DNA of 64,000 nt from an uncultured Lachnospira sp. (GCA_910587485.1 CAJUKN010000006.1:122450-186449), one strand, 5' to 3'; counted from the first letter of the stretch, positions 9,301-17,534 are shown. A program made the numbers and translations. The notes: generated from the sequence alone by a model not told the origin.

Positions 9301-9491
9301 AAGGAGATGTTAATGGAGATGGAGCAATTAATGTATCTGATGGAGTTATCTTAAAGAAATATCTTGCTGGTATGAAAGGTCTGAATGTCAATATGACTAC
9401 TAGTGATGTCAATGCTGATGGTGAGGTAAATATTAGAGATGCAGTTATCTTAATGAAATATCTTGCTGGTATGAATATTAAGTTAGAATAA
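6384..9491 (+). CDS. C-terminal part of the interrupted BspA-like protein, with dockerin
   Basis: It continues the frame of 5481-6275. The first ATG after the amber codon is at 6384 but has no convincing ribosome site, so independent translation is doubtful. The 1,035 residues comprise Ig/fibronectin-like beta-sandwich stretches (about 1-330), a helical charged part (about 440-560), a carboxypeptidase-regulatory-like domain (YVYEAVTNNRIENVKATIY and following), an Ig-like region near 820-960, and a C-terminal type I dockerin with two calcium-loop repeats (GDVNGDGAINVSDGVILKKY and SDVNADGEVNIRDAVILMKY). The dockerin suggests non-covalent attachment to a cohesin, but no cohesin gene is in the window. 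Confidence 0.75.
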   Translation: MSDNDSDNLDRNKTSYNVALSTSTTSGYVNLSIHYAFKESSKTFVDNSSTQLKIKVPSAATLVPKSFKVDGKLYTANMDENGYISVPVKQKEGNITFALNVANLSYLLSYAQLEYKYNGVQKTETIGIVNMQNGILTLNVPDTTESSAVKVMGLTEPGQQVTLYMENKEETTVIASNTGLYSATLVLPNPQEGNMYKIEAKVINGEKKSSAIAYTEYTKNAIKVTECMMYYRGNTYDLLALEGKRPVISWASGSMFTFKVAFNNYSNVGEVYIVSTKNGEERRLEATWNEEKQAYIAAGFAGYVPGSISVEYGEGLGVKFKDTFAEIKTIYDELDTVGCESKVTMGDGTEFYYSMEQQENISSLPNENLEKIQDDGNIYYISQDIYYSSKGNKVYGYQDLYMQKENGQYTLLKTGIGLENSEIPKAKAYVAKASDSPEDILEEVMTLIDFLAKTSEDTEESEIYASLDKTLNATQKAFDFSDPEYQEIESLKARLKLANMIDNTRYAYDKINEVIENASHYSNDPNILPADDIAEKMGESVDEMKKVSKKISNRQLREIMKELCDKGWFEDSLMEKTIKKLSNDMKSSVSFNAKYAIDPSGYVYEAVTNNRIENVKATIYHKNPENGEIILWNADEYDQSNPIYTNKDGEYAWDVPEGEWQVKYEKEGYETTFSEWLPVPPPQLDINIALVSKENPIVETFMVYPDHAKIIFSKYMIPESIVGLRLLDKNENEMPYILEYDETQKNADGVNYAKEYVLRFDKMVLEKGSICKLVLDSEAKSYAGSTIDVLEQEGIVDTNIEIIASDSVTVKMGETLEIPIDIVSANQSLEISAVSGFEEIATVEIMDTGNIKVMGQMYGETEIFLTIPRIGINKTIKVIVGKNTEKIEIKQEIKLPQKVYIISVGESIEIVPSVYPDSFLKGKWIISDETIMSEKDNNFNAKKEGKVTARYTLLDDEKIYAECQIIVVAKVKKGDVNGDGAINVSDGVILKKYLAGMKGLNVNMTTSDVNADGEVNIRDAVILMKYLAGMNIKLE

Positions 9492-9703
9492 TTATAATTA
9501 TACTTCAATAAGTCTTTTGGATTATTGAAAGCAATTTTAATGAAAAATGCTTCTGAAATAGCCCTACAAAATGAATAATATGCAGCTTTCATATGTTGAA
9601 AAGCATAATTATAATTTGTTTTGACTAATATCTAACTTTTAATTATTGCATGGATTGGCAGTAAAGTTTCAAAAGACTTATTGCAGATAGTTATAATAAA
9701 TAA

Positions 9704-9732
9704 TTGACTTTTGGCATATAATAAAGTATACT
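9704..9732 (+). promoter_or_regulatory. Strong sigma-A promoter for the tandem-repeat RNA
   Basis: The -35 box is TTGACT (9704-9709) and the -10 box TATACT (9727-9732), with exactly 17 bases between. The start point would be near 9739, just ahead of the repeated hairpins. Confidence 0.7.
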
Positions 9733-9738
9733 TACATT

Positions 9739-9872
9739 AGAAAAACAAGATAATAAAGTCGGAACAGAGACTTAAAACCTGTTTCCATTGGTCGGAGTGG
9801 AGACCTAAAATTCACTTTCATGACAGAGTAAACTGTTAAAACAACAGGTGGCACGCTTTGCGTGCCACTTTT
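9739..9872 (+). ncRNA. Tandem-hairpin RNA, candidate type III antitoxin
   Basis: Two 33-base units begin with GTCGGA at 9758 and 9791 and share the loop AGACYTAAAA. Each folds into a seven-pair stem with one bulged U: 9761-9767 with 9779-9786, and 9794-9800 with 9812-9819. Between the units three pairs change on both sides (A-U to G-C, C-G to U-A, A-U to G-C), which supports a conserved RNA structure. A weaker third unit follows (CTGTT AAAAC AACAG, 9833-9847). The transcript has its own promoter and ends at a terminator at 9848-9872. No reading frame of useful length lies in it. The order promoter, repeats, terminator, nuclease gene is the plan of type III toxin-antitoxin loci; I do not recognise the repeat itself. 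Confidence 0.62.
9848..9872 (+). terminator. First terminator between repeat RNA and nuclease gene
   Basis: A perfect nine-base stem with a TTT loop (GTGGCACGC/GCGTGCCAC) followed by TTTT. Confidence 0.8.
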
Positions 9873-9882
9873 ATGTTCAATC

Positions 9883-9913
9883 AAAAAAGGATGGCGATAG
9901 TCATCCTTTTTTT
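9883..9913 (+). terminator. Second terminator, abutting the nuclease ribosome site
   Basis: A 13-pair stem (9883-9895 with 9900-9912, one G-U pair) with a GATA loop. The T run of its right arm runs straight into ACGAAGGAG, the ribosome site of the next gene, so the gene should be expressed only by readthrough. Confidence 0.8.
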
Positions 9914-9928
9914 ACGAAGGAGTATAAA

Positions 9929-10549
9929 ATGACAGAAGAAAGCTTTAAAGAGCGTGTTTGTTTAGAAATAATAAAAGCAGCAAAGGATTATAATAAAATA
10001 TATGTAAATTATGAATATTTAATTTGTTCAGAGGCATTTATAAAAAGACAATATTACATAGTCGATGCTCAAAAAGATAATTTTCAACATTTAACAGGAG
10101 TCCATTCGCAAATTAGTCCACAAATATTTTTTGATAAGTGTTGTCAGGGAATTTTGGTAAAAGAGGATTTTGATTTTGTTAAGAAAGGGCAAGATGAGAA
10201 ATCTGTAAAGGGTACTGTTCGTAGAAAAATTAAAGTTTTGCCAGATATGATGAAACTTTTTAGAAAAGGATTATTAGCGCAAGAGAATTTTAAAAAGAAT
10301 AAAGTGTTTTGTTCTTTTGCAGCAGCAGATGAAAGTTGTACATTGGGATTTTCTGAATCAGAGAAAGCCAGACCCAAATCGTTGATAAAAGGAAATGAGT
10401 TAGATAATCCAAAATTAGTAGAATTAATATTAAGAAAAAAATCTGGAACAAAATTTTTTGATGAAATAATAGTAGGGGATAAGGAAATATTATATAAATA
10501 TAAAAATCAAATTAAAAATATGTTGGATAAATGTTTGTTAGAATTATGA
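9929..10549 (+). CDS. PBECR4-like nuclease, candidate type III toxin
   Basis: A 206-residue soluble protein. Its pattern matches what I recall of the PBECR4 family (phage Barnase-EndoU-ColicinE5/D-RelE-like nucleases): HLTGVHSQISPQIFFDKC near residue 54, then KSVKGTVRRKIKVLPDMM, VFCSFAAADESCTLGF and a late PKSLIKGNEL. This fold is used by RNA-cleaving toxins. The start is chosen at the ATG seven bases after AAGGAG; an upstream extension of the frame would run through two terminator hairpins. It sits alone behind the tandem-hairpin RNA, with no protein antitoxin gene on either side. It lies inside the 5.5-kb island bounded by direct repeats, which suggests acquisition. It is not visibly related to ToxN, TenpN or CptN. 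The family call is from memory of motifs. Confidence 0.65.
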   Translation: MTEESFKERVCLEIIKAAKDYNKIYVNYEYLICSEAFIKRQYYIVDAQKDNFQHLTGVHSQISPQIFFDKCCQGILVKEDFDFVKKGQDEKSVKGTVRRKIKVLPDMMKLFRKGLLAQENFKKNKVFCSFAAADESCTLGFSESEKARPKSLIKGNELDNPKLVELILRKKSGTKFFDEIIVGDKEILYKYKNQIKNMLDKCLLEL

Positions 10550-10677
10550 AAATGTTTATAAGTAATTTAGATATTTACACAACATCAAATTTTTATAGTG
10601 CAGTTTGTATTTTGAAACAAATTGTTTTATAAGTATTTAAAATAATTAGTTTAGGGAAGATTGAATATAATAGACGA

Positions 10678-10780
10678 TAGCAAAATATCAATCCACCAAT
10701 AAGGGAAAAACTTTTAAATATATAGGACAGTATGAGAGAAAGTAAATATAATTATTAGAGCAAGAAGTGAACTTATAAAA
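10678..10780 (+). repeat. Direct repeat, right copy (fragment of the BNR gene end)
   Basis: It copies the end of the gene at 3711-5144, including its stop region and TGAACTTATAAA, with an extra ~17 bases (ATATAATTATTAGAGCA) inserted. The surrounding stretch 10550-10932 has no other gene. Confidence 0.85.
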
Positions 10781-10829
10781 TCCACCTTGAAATAATACAA
10801 CGAATATGATAAAATTTATAAAATTTGAG

Positions 10830-10857
10830 AAAAAGGCAATTTTTTGTCTTTTTTTTT
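10830..10857 (+). terminator. Terminator-like hairpin ahead of carA
   Basis: A ten-pair stem (10830-10839 with 10844-10853, one G-U) with a TTTT loop and a long T run. It ends upstream transcription or could act as an attenuator for carAB; no PyrR site was recognised. Confidence 0.55.
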
Positions 10858-10932
10858 GCGCAAATATGGTTATAGTTTAGTTATGTAGAAATACTAAAGT
10901 GTAGTCAATTATGAAAGGAACAGGTGACATTC

Positions 10933-12006
10933 ATGGAAGCATTTTTAATTCTTGAAGATGGAACAGTTTTTGTTGGAACAAGCATAGGTTCTTCTCGCGA
11001 AGTTATCAGTGAAATTGTTTTTAATACTTCAATGACAGGATACTTAGAGGTCCTTACAGACCCTTCATACGCCGGACAGGCAGTTACAATGACATATCCT
11101 CTAATTGGTAATTATGGTGTGTGTTATAAAGATATGGAGTCTTTAAAAGCATGGCCTGATGGCTATATTGTAAGAGAACTTTCAAGAATGGCAAGCAATT
11201 TTCGGTGTGAAGATTCGATACAAAAATTCCTTTGTGATAATGATATACCTGGTATTGCAGGCATTGATACAAGAGCGCTCACAAAAATTCTTCGTCAAAA
11301 AGGTACAATGAACGGCATGATTACAACAAATAAAGATTTTAATCTTGATGAGATACTTCCTAAGATTAAAGCGTATAAGGTTTTAGATGTTGTAAAAAAA
11401 GTCACCTGTAAAGAAAAGACTGTACTTCCAGGCAAAGGTGCAAAGGTGGCATTGCTTGATTTTGGGGCAAAACAAAATATTGCACATTCGCTTCATGCCA
11501 GAGGATGTGAGGTTACCATTTATCCAGCATTTACAAAGGCAGAAGAGATACTTGCAGATAATCCAGATGGTATTATGCTCTCAAATGGACCAGGAGACCC
11601 AAAAGATTGCGGTGCGATTATTGAGGAATTAAGAAAGTTGTATCAAAGTGATATTCCAATTTTTGCGATATGTCTTGGACATCAGCTTATGGCGCTTGCT
11701 ATGGGAGCAGATACCCACAAGATGAAATATGGACACAGAGGAGCCAATCATCCCGTTAAAGACCTTGAAACAGGACGAGTTTATATTTCATCACAAAATC
11801 ATGGTTATGTTGTTGATGAGCATACGATTGACCCATCTGTGGCAAAGGTGGCATTTGAAAATGTCAATGATAAGACCAACGAGGGATTGTCGTATATTGG
11901 AAAGAAGATATTTACGGTTCAATTTCACCCAGAGGCATGTGCAGGACCTACAGATACTGCATACCTTTTTGACCGATTTATAGATATGATGAAGAAGGAG
12001 GACTAA
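10933..12006 (+). CDS. carA: Carbamoyl-phosphate synthase small subunit
   Basis: The glutaminase subunit supplies ammonia from glutamine to CarB for carbamoyl phosphate, used in pyrimidine and arginine synthesis. The 357 residues have the CarA N-terminal domain (FNTSMTGYLEVLTDPSYAGQ) and a class I glutamine amidotransferase domain with the nucleophile cysteine in FAICLGHQLMALAMG and the HPEA triad motif near the end (QFHPEACAGP). Length is typical. I start at the ATG at 10933, six bases after AGGTGA, rather than the in-frame GTG three codons earlier. The stop is five bases before carB, so the two are one operon. Confidence 0.96.
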   Translation: MEAFLILEDGTVFVGTSIGSSREVISEIVFNTSMTGYLEVLTDPSYAGQAVTMTYPLIGNYGVCYKDMESLKAWPDGYIVRELSRMASNFRCEDSIQKFLCDNDIPGIAGIDTRALTKILRQKGTMNGMITTNKDFNLDEILPKIKAYKVLDVVKKVTCKEKTVLPGKGAKVALLDFGAKQNIAHSLHARGCEVTIYPAFTKAEEILADNPDGIMLSNGPGDPKDCGAIIEELRKLYQSDIPIFAICLGHQLMALAMGADTHKMKYGHRGANHPVKDLETGRVYISSQNHGYVVDEHTIDPSVAKVAFENVNDKTNEGLSYIGKKIFTVQFHPEACAGPTDTAYLFDRFIDMMKKED

Positions 12007-12010
12007 TAAG

Positions 12011-15000
12011 ATGCCAAAGAATCCAGATATTAAAAAAGTATTAGTGATTGGTTCAGGACCAATTGTAATTGGTCAGGCAGCCGAGTTTGATTATGCTGGT
12101 ACACAGGCTTGTCGTTCGCTGAAGGAAGAGGGCATCGAAGTTGTATTAGTCAACTCTAACCCTGCTACGATTATGACTGATAAAGATATTGCAGATGAGG
12201 TTTATATTGAACCGCTTACAGTAAAGGCACTTGAACAGATTATTATAAAGGAAAAGCCAGACAGCATACTGCCGACACTGGGAGGACAAGCGGGATTAAA
12301 TCTTGCTATGGAGATAGAAGAGACAGGCTTTTTAAAAGAACATCATGTAAAGCTTATTGGAACAACTGCGCTTACGATTAAAAAAGCAGAAGACCGACTG
12401 ATGTTTAAAGAAACGATGGAAAAAATTAAAGAGCCATGTGCCGCTTCTCTAGTAGTAAATAATGTGGAAGATGGAGAAGTTTTTGCAAATAAAATTGGTT
12501 ATCCAGTAGTACTGCGTCCCGCATATACGCTTGGCGGTTCAGGCGGCGGCATTGCACATAATCCTGTTGAATTAAGAGAAATTTTGGAAAATGGACTTCG
12601 CCTTTCAAGAGTGGGAGAAGTTTTAGTTGAGCGTTGTATAGCCGGCTGGAAAGAAATTGAGTACGAAGTTATGCGAGACAGCAAAGGAAACTGCATAACT
12701 GTATGTAATATGGAAAATATTGACCCTGTTGGTGTCCATACAGGCGATAGTATTGTTGTTGCGCCGTCTCAGACACTTTCTGATAAAGAATATCAGATGC
12801 TGCGAACATCAGCGCTGAATATTATTGATGAATTAGGTATTACGGGCGGGTGTAATGTACAGTATGCACTTCACCCAGATAGTTTTGAATACTGTGTAAT
12901 AGAAGTAAATCCAAGAGTGAGCCGTTCGTCAGCGCTTGCCTCAAAGGCAACAGGTTATCCGATTGCAAAGGTTGCGGCAAAAATAGCGCTTGGCTATACA
13001 TTAGATGAGATTAAAAATGCCATTACAGGTAAAACCTATGCAAGTTTTGAGCCAACATTAGACTATTGTGTAGTCAAGATGCCAAGACTTCCATTTGATA
13101 AATTTATATCTGCGAAGAGAACACTTACAACACAGATGAAGGCTACTGGAGAAGTGATGAGTATTGCAAATAACTTTGAAGGCGGCATTATGAAGGCAAT
13201 CCGTTCTCTTGAACAGCATGTTGACAGCTTAATGTCCTATGATTTTACAGCACTTACAGATGAGGAATTGTTAGAAGAATTAGCAATTGTTGATGACAGA
13301 AGAATATGGAAGATAGCAGAAGGCTTAAGGCGTCATATGTCTCCAGTAAAAATCCATGATATGACGATGATAGACTTGTGGTTTATTGATAAACTTCAGA
13401 TTATTGTTGATATGGAAAATGCGTTAAAACGTGGTCCATTGACAAAAGAACTTCTTGCAGAGGCAAAAAGAATTGAGTTTCCAGACAATGTGATTGGAGC
13501 ATTGACAGGTCACACAGAAAAAGAAATTAAGCAGATGCGTGATAAGTATGATATTCATGCAGTCTTTAAGATGGTTGACACATGTGCTGCTGAATTTGAG
13601 GCGACAACGCCGTATTATTATTCCGTATATGGCAGTGAAAATGAAGCGATTGAGACAAAAGACCGCAAAAAGGTTCTGGTTTTAGGTTCTGGTCCTATCC
13701 GTATTGGACAAGGAATTGAGTTTGATTTTTGCTCGGTACACTGTACATGGTCATTTGAGCAGCAAGGCTATGAAACCATTATTATTAATAACAATCCAGA
13801 GACTGTTTCTACAGACTTTGATATAGCAGATAAACTGTATTTTGAGCCATTGACGCCAGAAGATGTTGAGAGTATTGTTGATTTTGAAAAACCAGACGGT
13901 GCAGTTGTACAGTTTGGCGGTCAAACGGCAATAAAATTGACGGAAGCGCTGATGAAGATGGGCGTTCCAATACTTGGAACAAGTGCAGAAGATGTGGATG
14001 CGGCTGAGGATAGAGAGTTATTTGACAAGATTTTAGAGCAGTGCGGTATTCCAAGAGCAAAAGGTCATACGGTATTTACAGTTGATGAGGCACTTGAAGC
14101 TGCCAATAAGCTTGGTTATCCTGTTTTGGTACGACCATCGTATGTGCTTGGCGGACAAGGAATGCAGATTGCTGTATCCGACGAAGATGTTGTTGAATTT
14201 ATGAATATTATCAATCGAATTAAACAAGACCATCCAATACTTGTAGATAAGTATCTTATGGGAAAAGAGATTGAAGTGGATGCGGTGTGTGACGGTGAGG
14301 ATATTTTGATTCCAGGAATTATGGAACATATTGAGAGAGCAGGTATCCATTCAGGGGATAGTATATCCGTATATCCTGCCAAGTCGCTGACACCGGAAAT
14401 TACCGATATGATAGTTGATTACACAGCAAAATTAGCGCGTTCACTTCATGTAAAAGGATTGATTAATATTCAGTTTATCGTTTATCAAAATCAGGTTTAT
14501 GTGATTGAAGTAAATCCACGTTCAAGCCGTACCGTGCCATATATCAGTAAAGTAACAGGTATTCCAATTGTAAAGCTTGCAACAAAAGTTATTACAGGAA
14601 GCAAAATTAAAGATTTAGGATACACACCTGGACTACAAAAAAATGCAGATTATTATGCAATAAAAATGCCTGTATTTTCATTTGAGAAAATTCGCGGTGC
14701 GGATATTACGATGGGACCAGAAATGAAGTCAACAGGAGAATGTTTAGGTATATCAAAAGACTTTGACGAGGCATTATTTAAGGCATTTCAGGGCGCAGGC
14801 ATCTGTTTGCCAAAACATAAACAGATTATTATGACATTGGCGGATGCAGACAAAGAAGACGGAATTGATATTGCACAGCGATTTGAAAAGTTGGGTTACA
14901 AGATATATGCTTCAAGAGGAACAGCAAAGGTTCTTAAAGAACATGGTGTTCATGCAATTAAGGTCAATAAAATCGGACAGGAAGCACCAACATTGCTTGA

Positions 15001-15211
15001 CTTGATATTAGAGCATAAAATTGATTTGATTATTGATACGCCAGAAAATGGCATTGAGAGAGCAGGCGATGGTTTTCTTATCAGGCGTTATGCTATTGAG
15101 ACAGGCGTTCATTGTCTTACAAGTCTTGATACAGCACATGCGCTTATATCCAGTCTTGAACACGCATTTAACAATGAAGACCTTACAATTATTGATATTG
15201 CAAAAATATAA
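12011..15211 (+). CDS. carB: Carbamoyl-phosphate synthase large subunit
   Basis: CarB makes carbamoyl phosphate from bicarbonate, ammonia and two ATP. The 1,066 residues show the expected duplicated structure: a first half opening VLVIGSGPIVIGQAAEFDYA with ATP-grasp (NPRVSRSSALASKATGYPIA), and a second half opening VLVLGSGPIRIGQGIEFDF with NPRSSRTVPYISKVTGIPI. A C-terminal MGS-like regulatory domain follows from about residue 930 (YKIYASRGTAKVLKEHGV). The length is full. It is five bases behind carA, preceded by AAGGAGGA at the end of that gene. Confidence 0.97.
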   Translation: MPKNPDIKKVLVIGSGPIVIGQAAEFDYAGTQACRSLKEEGIEVVLVNSNPATIMTDKDIADEVYIEPLTVKALEQIIIKEKPDSILPTLGGQAGLNLAMEIEETGFLKEHHVKLIGTTALTIKKAEDRLMFKETMEKIKEPCAASLVVNNVEDGEVFANKIGYPVVLRPAYTLGGSGGGIAHNPVELREILENGLRLSRVGEVLVERCIAGWKEIEYEVMRDSKGNCITVCNMENIDPVGVHTGDSIVVAPSQTLSDKEYQMLRTSALNIIDELGITGGCNVQYALHPDSFEYCVIEVNPRVSRSSALASKATGYPIAKVAAKIALGYTLDEIKNAITGKTYASFEPTLDYCVVKMPRLPFDKFISAKRTLTTQMKATGEVMSIANNFEGGIMKAIRSLEQHVDSLMSYDFTALTDEELLEELAIVDDRRIWKIAEGLRRHMSPVKIHDMTMIDLWFIDKLQIIVDMENALKRGPLTKELLAEAKRIEFPDNVIGALTGHTEKEIKQMRDKYDIHAVFKMVDTCAAEFEATTPYYYSVYGSENEAIETKDRKKVLVLGSGPIRIGQGIEFDFCSVHCTWSFEQQGYETIIINNNPETVSTDFDIADKLYFEPLTPEDVESIVDFEKPDGAVVQFGGQTAIKLTEALMKMGVPILGTSAEDVDAAEDRELFDKILEQCGIPRAKGHTVFTVDEALEAANKLGYPVLVRPSYVLGGQGMQIAVSDEDVVEFMNIINRIKQDHPILVDKYLMGKEIEVDAVCDGEDILIPGIMEHIERAGIHSGDSISVYPAKSLTPEITDMIVDYTAKLARSLHVKGLINIQFIVYQNQVYVIEVNPRSSRTVPYISKVTGIPIVKLATKVITGSKIKDLGYTPGLQKNADYYAIKMPVFSFEKIRGADITMGPEMKSTGECLGISKDFDEALFKAFQGAGICLPKHKQIIMTLADADKEDGIDIAQRFEKLGYKIYASRGTAKVLKEHGVHAIKVNKIGQEAPTLLDLILEHKIDLIIDTPENGIERAGDGFLIRRYAIETGVHCLTSLDTAHALISSLEHAFNNEDLTIIDIAKI

Positions 15212-15279
15212 TATGTATTGTTTGAAGTATAGAAATTACAGGTTTGTAGATATGATAAAAGAGCTATTGTTATAAAGAG

Positions 15280-15446
15280 TGAAAATTAAAATTTTCAACC
15301 TGTAAGTTATTATGCAAAAGCTGCTACACCTCTTTGCTAAAACTTGAGCCATTGCTGTTCTTAAAAATTAGTCACAGTATAGAGGCTAAACATGATAAAG
15401 AATAAATATTGCAAACCTGTCAAGCACTAGAGTGCAGAAATGAGGA
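15280..15446 (+). repeat. Mosaic leader repeat, copy C
   Basis: It starts with an inverted repeat (GTGAAAATT/AATTTTCAAC), like copies A and B. It carries the module at 15360-15394 (AAAAATTAGTC, GAGGCTAAA, ATG) that also occurs at 49340-49372 and inverted at 44089-44123, and ends in GTGCAGAAATGAGGA, the ribosome site of the next gene. The ATG inside the module opens only 12 codons. Confidence 0.5.
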
Positions 15447-15449
15447 ATT

Positions 15450-16406
15450 ATGGATGCTAGAAGAGCAAATGATTTATTAAGGCATATAACACAAGACAAA
15501 GATTGTGGGCTTACAATGGTAACAAAGTTGCCCCTTGCTGATTGTATCTATTTAGTTAATATTATCTTGCCCAAATGTGTAAAAGAGGCAGAAGATAAAA
15601 AAAATGAAAATGACATAGGCTTTTTTAATGAAATGATAAATCGATATTATCCAATTGCAATACAAAAGATTAAGAATACACAACGATTATGGATAGCTTA
15701 CAGTGATTTAACAGGATATCCATATATGTTGGATAGAGATTTGATTATTTTATACAACTATTCAGAAAATGAAAATATACAACAAAAGTTAAATATGGCT
15801 GGTTATAGGGTTGTATTTGGCGGTCTTGACCAAGATACGTTTAAGATGGAAGTCGGACATATGTACCGTAATGGTTATAAGAGAATACGTTTTATGGACG
15901 GAAAGTCAGAACCTTTTATTGTTGATAGAGAAGATATATATTCTTATGATAATTTTTATAGTGATGACTATATGACAAATCCTGCATGTTCGGCAGCTAT
16001 GATTGATTATTTTCAGGAATTAAGAAAACAAGCACCTACAAAAGAACGAGCTAGTATGATTAAACAAAGAGAAGATTTTATGTTTCAGGCAATGTTGGAA
16101 TGTGAATTTATGGTGCCATGTATTAAGACGGAACATGAAGAGGAAGTAGAAATACAGCTTCCATTTATTGATGTGACACAGCGAGTTGCCCAAAAACAAG
16201 AAGGTGAAAAAGTTATCGCATTGCCAGCATTTACAGATGGATATGAGATGAACAAGTGTTATAAGGGACATCAAGAACATATGTTATATACATTTAATGA
16301 TTTGATGCAGCTTGTAAATGAATTGGACACATCAGGAATTATTATTGACTGTTTAGGAATTAGCTTTTTTATGCGAAAAAATGTGATGCAACAGGTTAAT
16401 AGATGA
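15450..16406 (+). CDS. SseB-family protein
   Basis: A 318-residue soluble protein. The C-terminal third (about residues 235-312, IALPAFTDGYEMNKCYKGHQ and the end GIIIDCLGISFFM) matches the N-terminal SseB domain (PF07179), a fold whose function in Firmicutes is not settled. The first two thirds also contain SseB-like traits (RLWIAYSDLTGYPYMLDRDL), so the protein may carry two related units. The ribosome site GAGG lies at the end of repeat copy C. A terminator follows the stop. No pathway is implied by its neighbours. Confidence 0.7.
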   Translation: MDARRANDLLRHITQDKDCGLTMVTKLPLADCIYLVNIILPKCVKEAEDKKNENDIGFFNEMINRYYPIAIQKIKNTQRLWIAYSDLTGYPYMLDRDLIILYNYSENENIQQKLNMAGYRVVFGGLDQDTFKMEVGHMYRNGYKRIRFMDGKSEPFIVDREDIYSYDNFYSDDYMTNPACSAAMIDYFQELRKQAPTKERASMIKQREDFMFQAMLECEFMVPCIKTEHEEEVEIQLPFIDVTQRVAQKQEGEKVIALPAFTDGYEMNKCYKGHQEHMLYTFNDLMQLVNELDTSGIIIDCLGISFFMRKNVMQQVNR

Positions 16407-16418
16407 TAAAAAGTTAAA

Positions 16419-16452
16419 ATGCTGTGCTTTTGTTATAGACTTGGCACAGCAT
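16419..16452. terminator. Bidirectional terminator
   Basis: A nine-base perfect stem (ATGCTGTGC/GCACAGCAT) between two convergent genes. Confidence 0.65.
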
Positions 16453-16482
16453 CATTGATTTTATCTAAATTCTTTATGTTAA

Positions 16483-16680
16483 TCAAACTTTCTTACTTGT
16501 ATCATTATCGTTTAAACCAAATTCATAGTTTGTTTTATCTATTTCTAAATTATCATTTGTTTTCTTTTTGATTTCTTTATAGGCTTCCTTTATTCCATTT
16601 TTAACCGCCCATTTAATAACAAAATATAAAACAATCAAAACAATAATTGCTGTTCCTCCACTTATACCTAATTCTTGCCA
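16483..16680 (-). CDS. Small membrane protein, DUF6019-like
   Basis: A 65-residue protein with one membrane segment (TAIIVLIVLYFVIKWAV) followed by the charged motif KNGIKEAYKEIKKK, which I associate with the DUF6019 small-protein family of Lachnospiraceae. The start is the ATG at 16680 because AAAGGA lies nine bases upstream; an in-frame ATG 16 codons earlier has weaker support. Function is unknown. Confidence 0.65.
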   Translation of the reverse strand, partial: WQELGISGGTAIIVLIVLYFVIKWAVKNGIKEAYKEIKKKTNDNLEIDKTNYEFGLNDNDTSKKV

Positions 16681-17534
16681 CATACTGCAAATCCTTTCAT
16701 TTATTTCAAATTCTTTCCATAAATCCATTTTGTTGTCCTTCTAAATATGCTGCTTTAGTCGACTTCTCGACAAATTTGTCAGATTAGCCATAAGAATATA
16801 AATAATAAAATATTCTTGTCATTGATGTTATATTTTTTGCTCTATAAACTTTTAAGGTTCACTTTATTTAATTCTCCAATAAATTTTAATTGTGGAATTA
16901 TATAATTTAAAAATTATATTAAGCGTTATATCCTTTCACAAAATTTTACAAATCCTCTCAAGAGCAAAAACAAGGGAAGCAAAGCTACATAACACATTAT
17001 AACATAATATAAACGGAATGTGTGAATAGATTAAAATAAATGTTTTTTTCTACAGTTTTGCAAAAATAATATCTGTTTTTTCATTAAAAAATAGACTCTA
17101 GTTTATTGTGTGTAATATTGAAAATTTCTGCCAGAATTACAAACAACAAACAAATCTATAATTGGGTATTTGACCAATAATATAAGATAATGTACAATAA
17201 ATAAAAATTTTTAGGAAGATTTTGCATGTTAAGTGTTATTATAATAGGGAAAATTGCAAAATAAATATTGCAAGGGTGATTTTAGTTTACGTTAGAAGTC
17301 TGCTTATTTGTTAGCAACATGTATTGTCAACGTTTTCGCCTTATAATTGCTTAATATTGTGGTATATATTTCATAGATGATATTAGCAGGGCTGTATACA
17401 TATGTTGTTTTTATATTTATGAAATATATAAATTATAGAGATTTAAAGATACTAGTATCTTAAGGCACTTAGGGTATCTATGGTCTTTTTGCGTTTCAGG
17501 CGATGCTATAAATTAGAGTGAAAGGATAAGAAAA
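16681..17534. other. Long AT-rich intergenic region with a 16-base palindrome
   Basis: About 850 bases without a credible gene. The one clear feature is a perfect palindrome at 17446-17461 (AAGATACTAGTATCTT), about 75 bases before the methyltransferase start, which could be an operator. I saw no tRNA, known RNA or repeat here. Confidence 0.5.

Noticed and set aside
9758..9847. CRISPR array
   Set aside because: Only two to three degenerate units that fold individually, no spacers of constant length and no cas genes.
9848..9928. N-terminal extension of the PBECR4-like protein (27 codons)
   Set aside because: It would translate through two terminator hairpins; the ATG at 9929 has an ideal AAGGAG.
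13809..14382. Minus-strand frames inside carB
   Set aside because: carB is complete and conserved on the plus strand; these are shadows.
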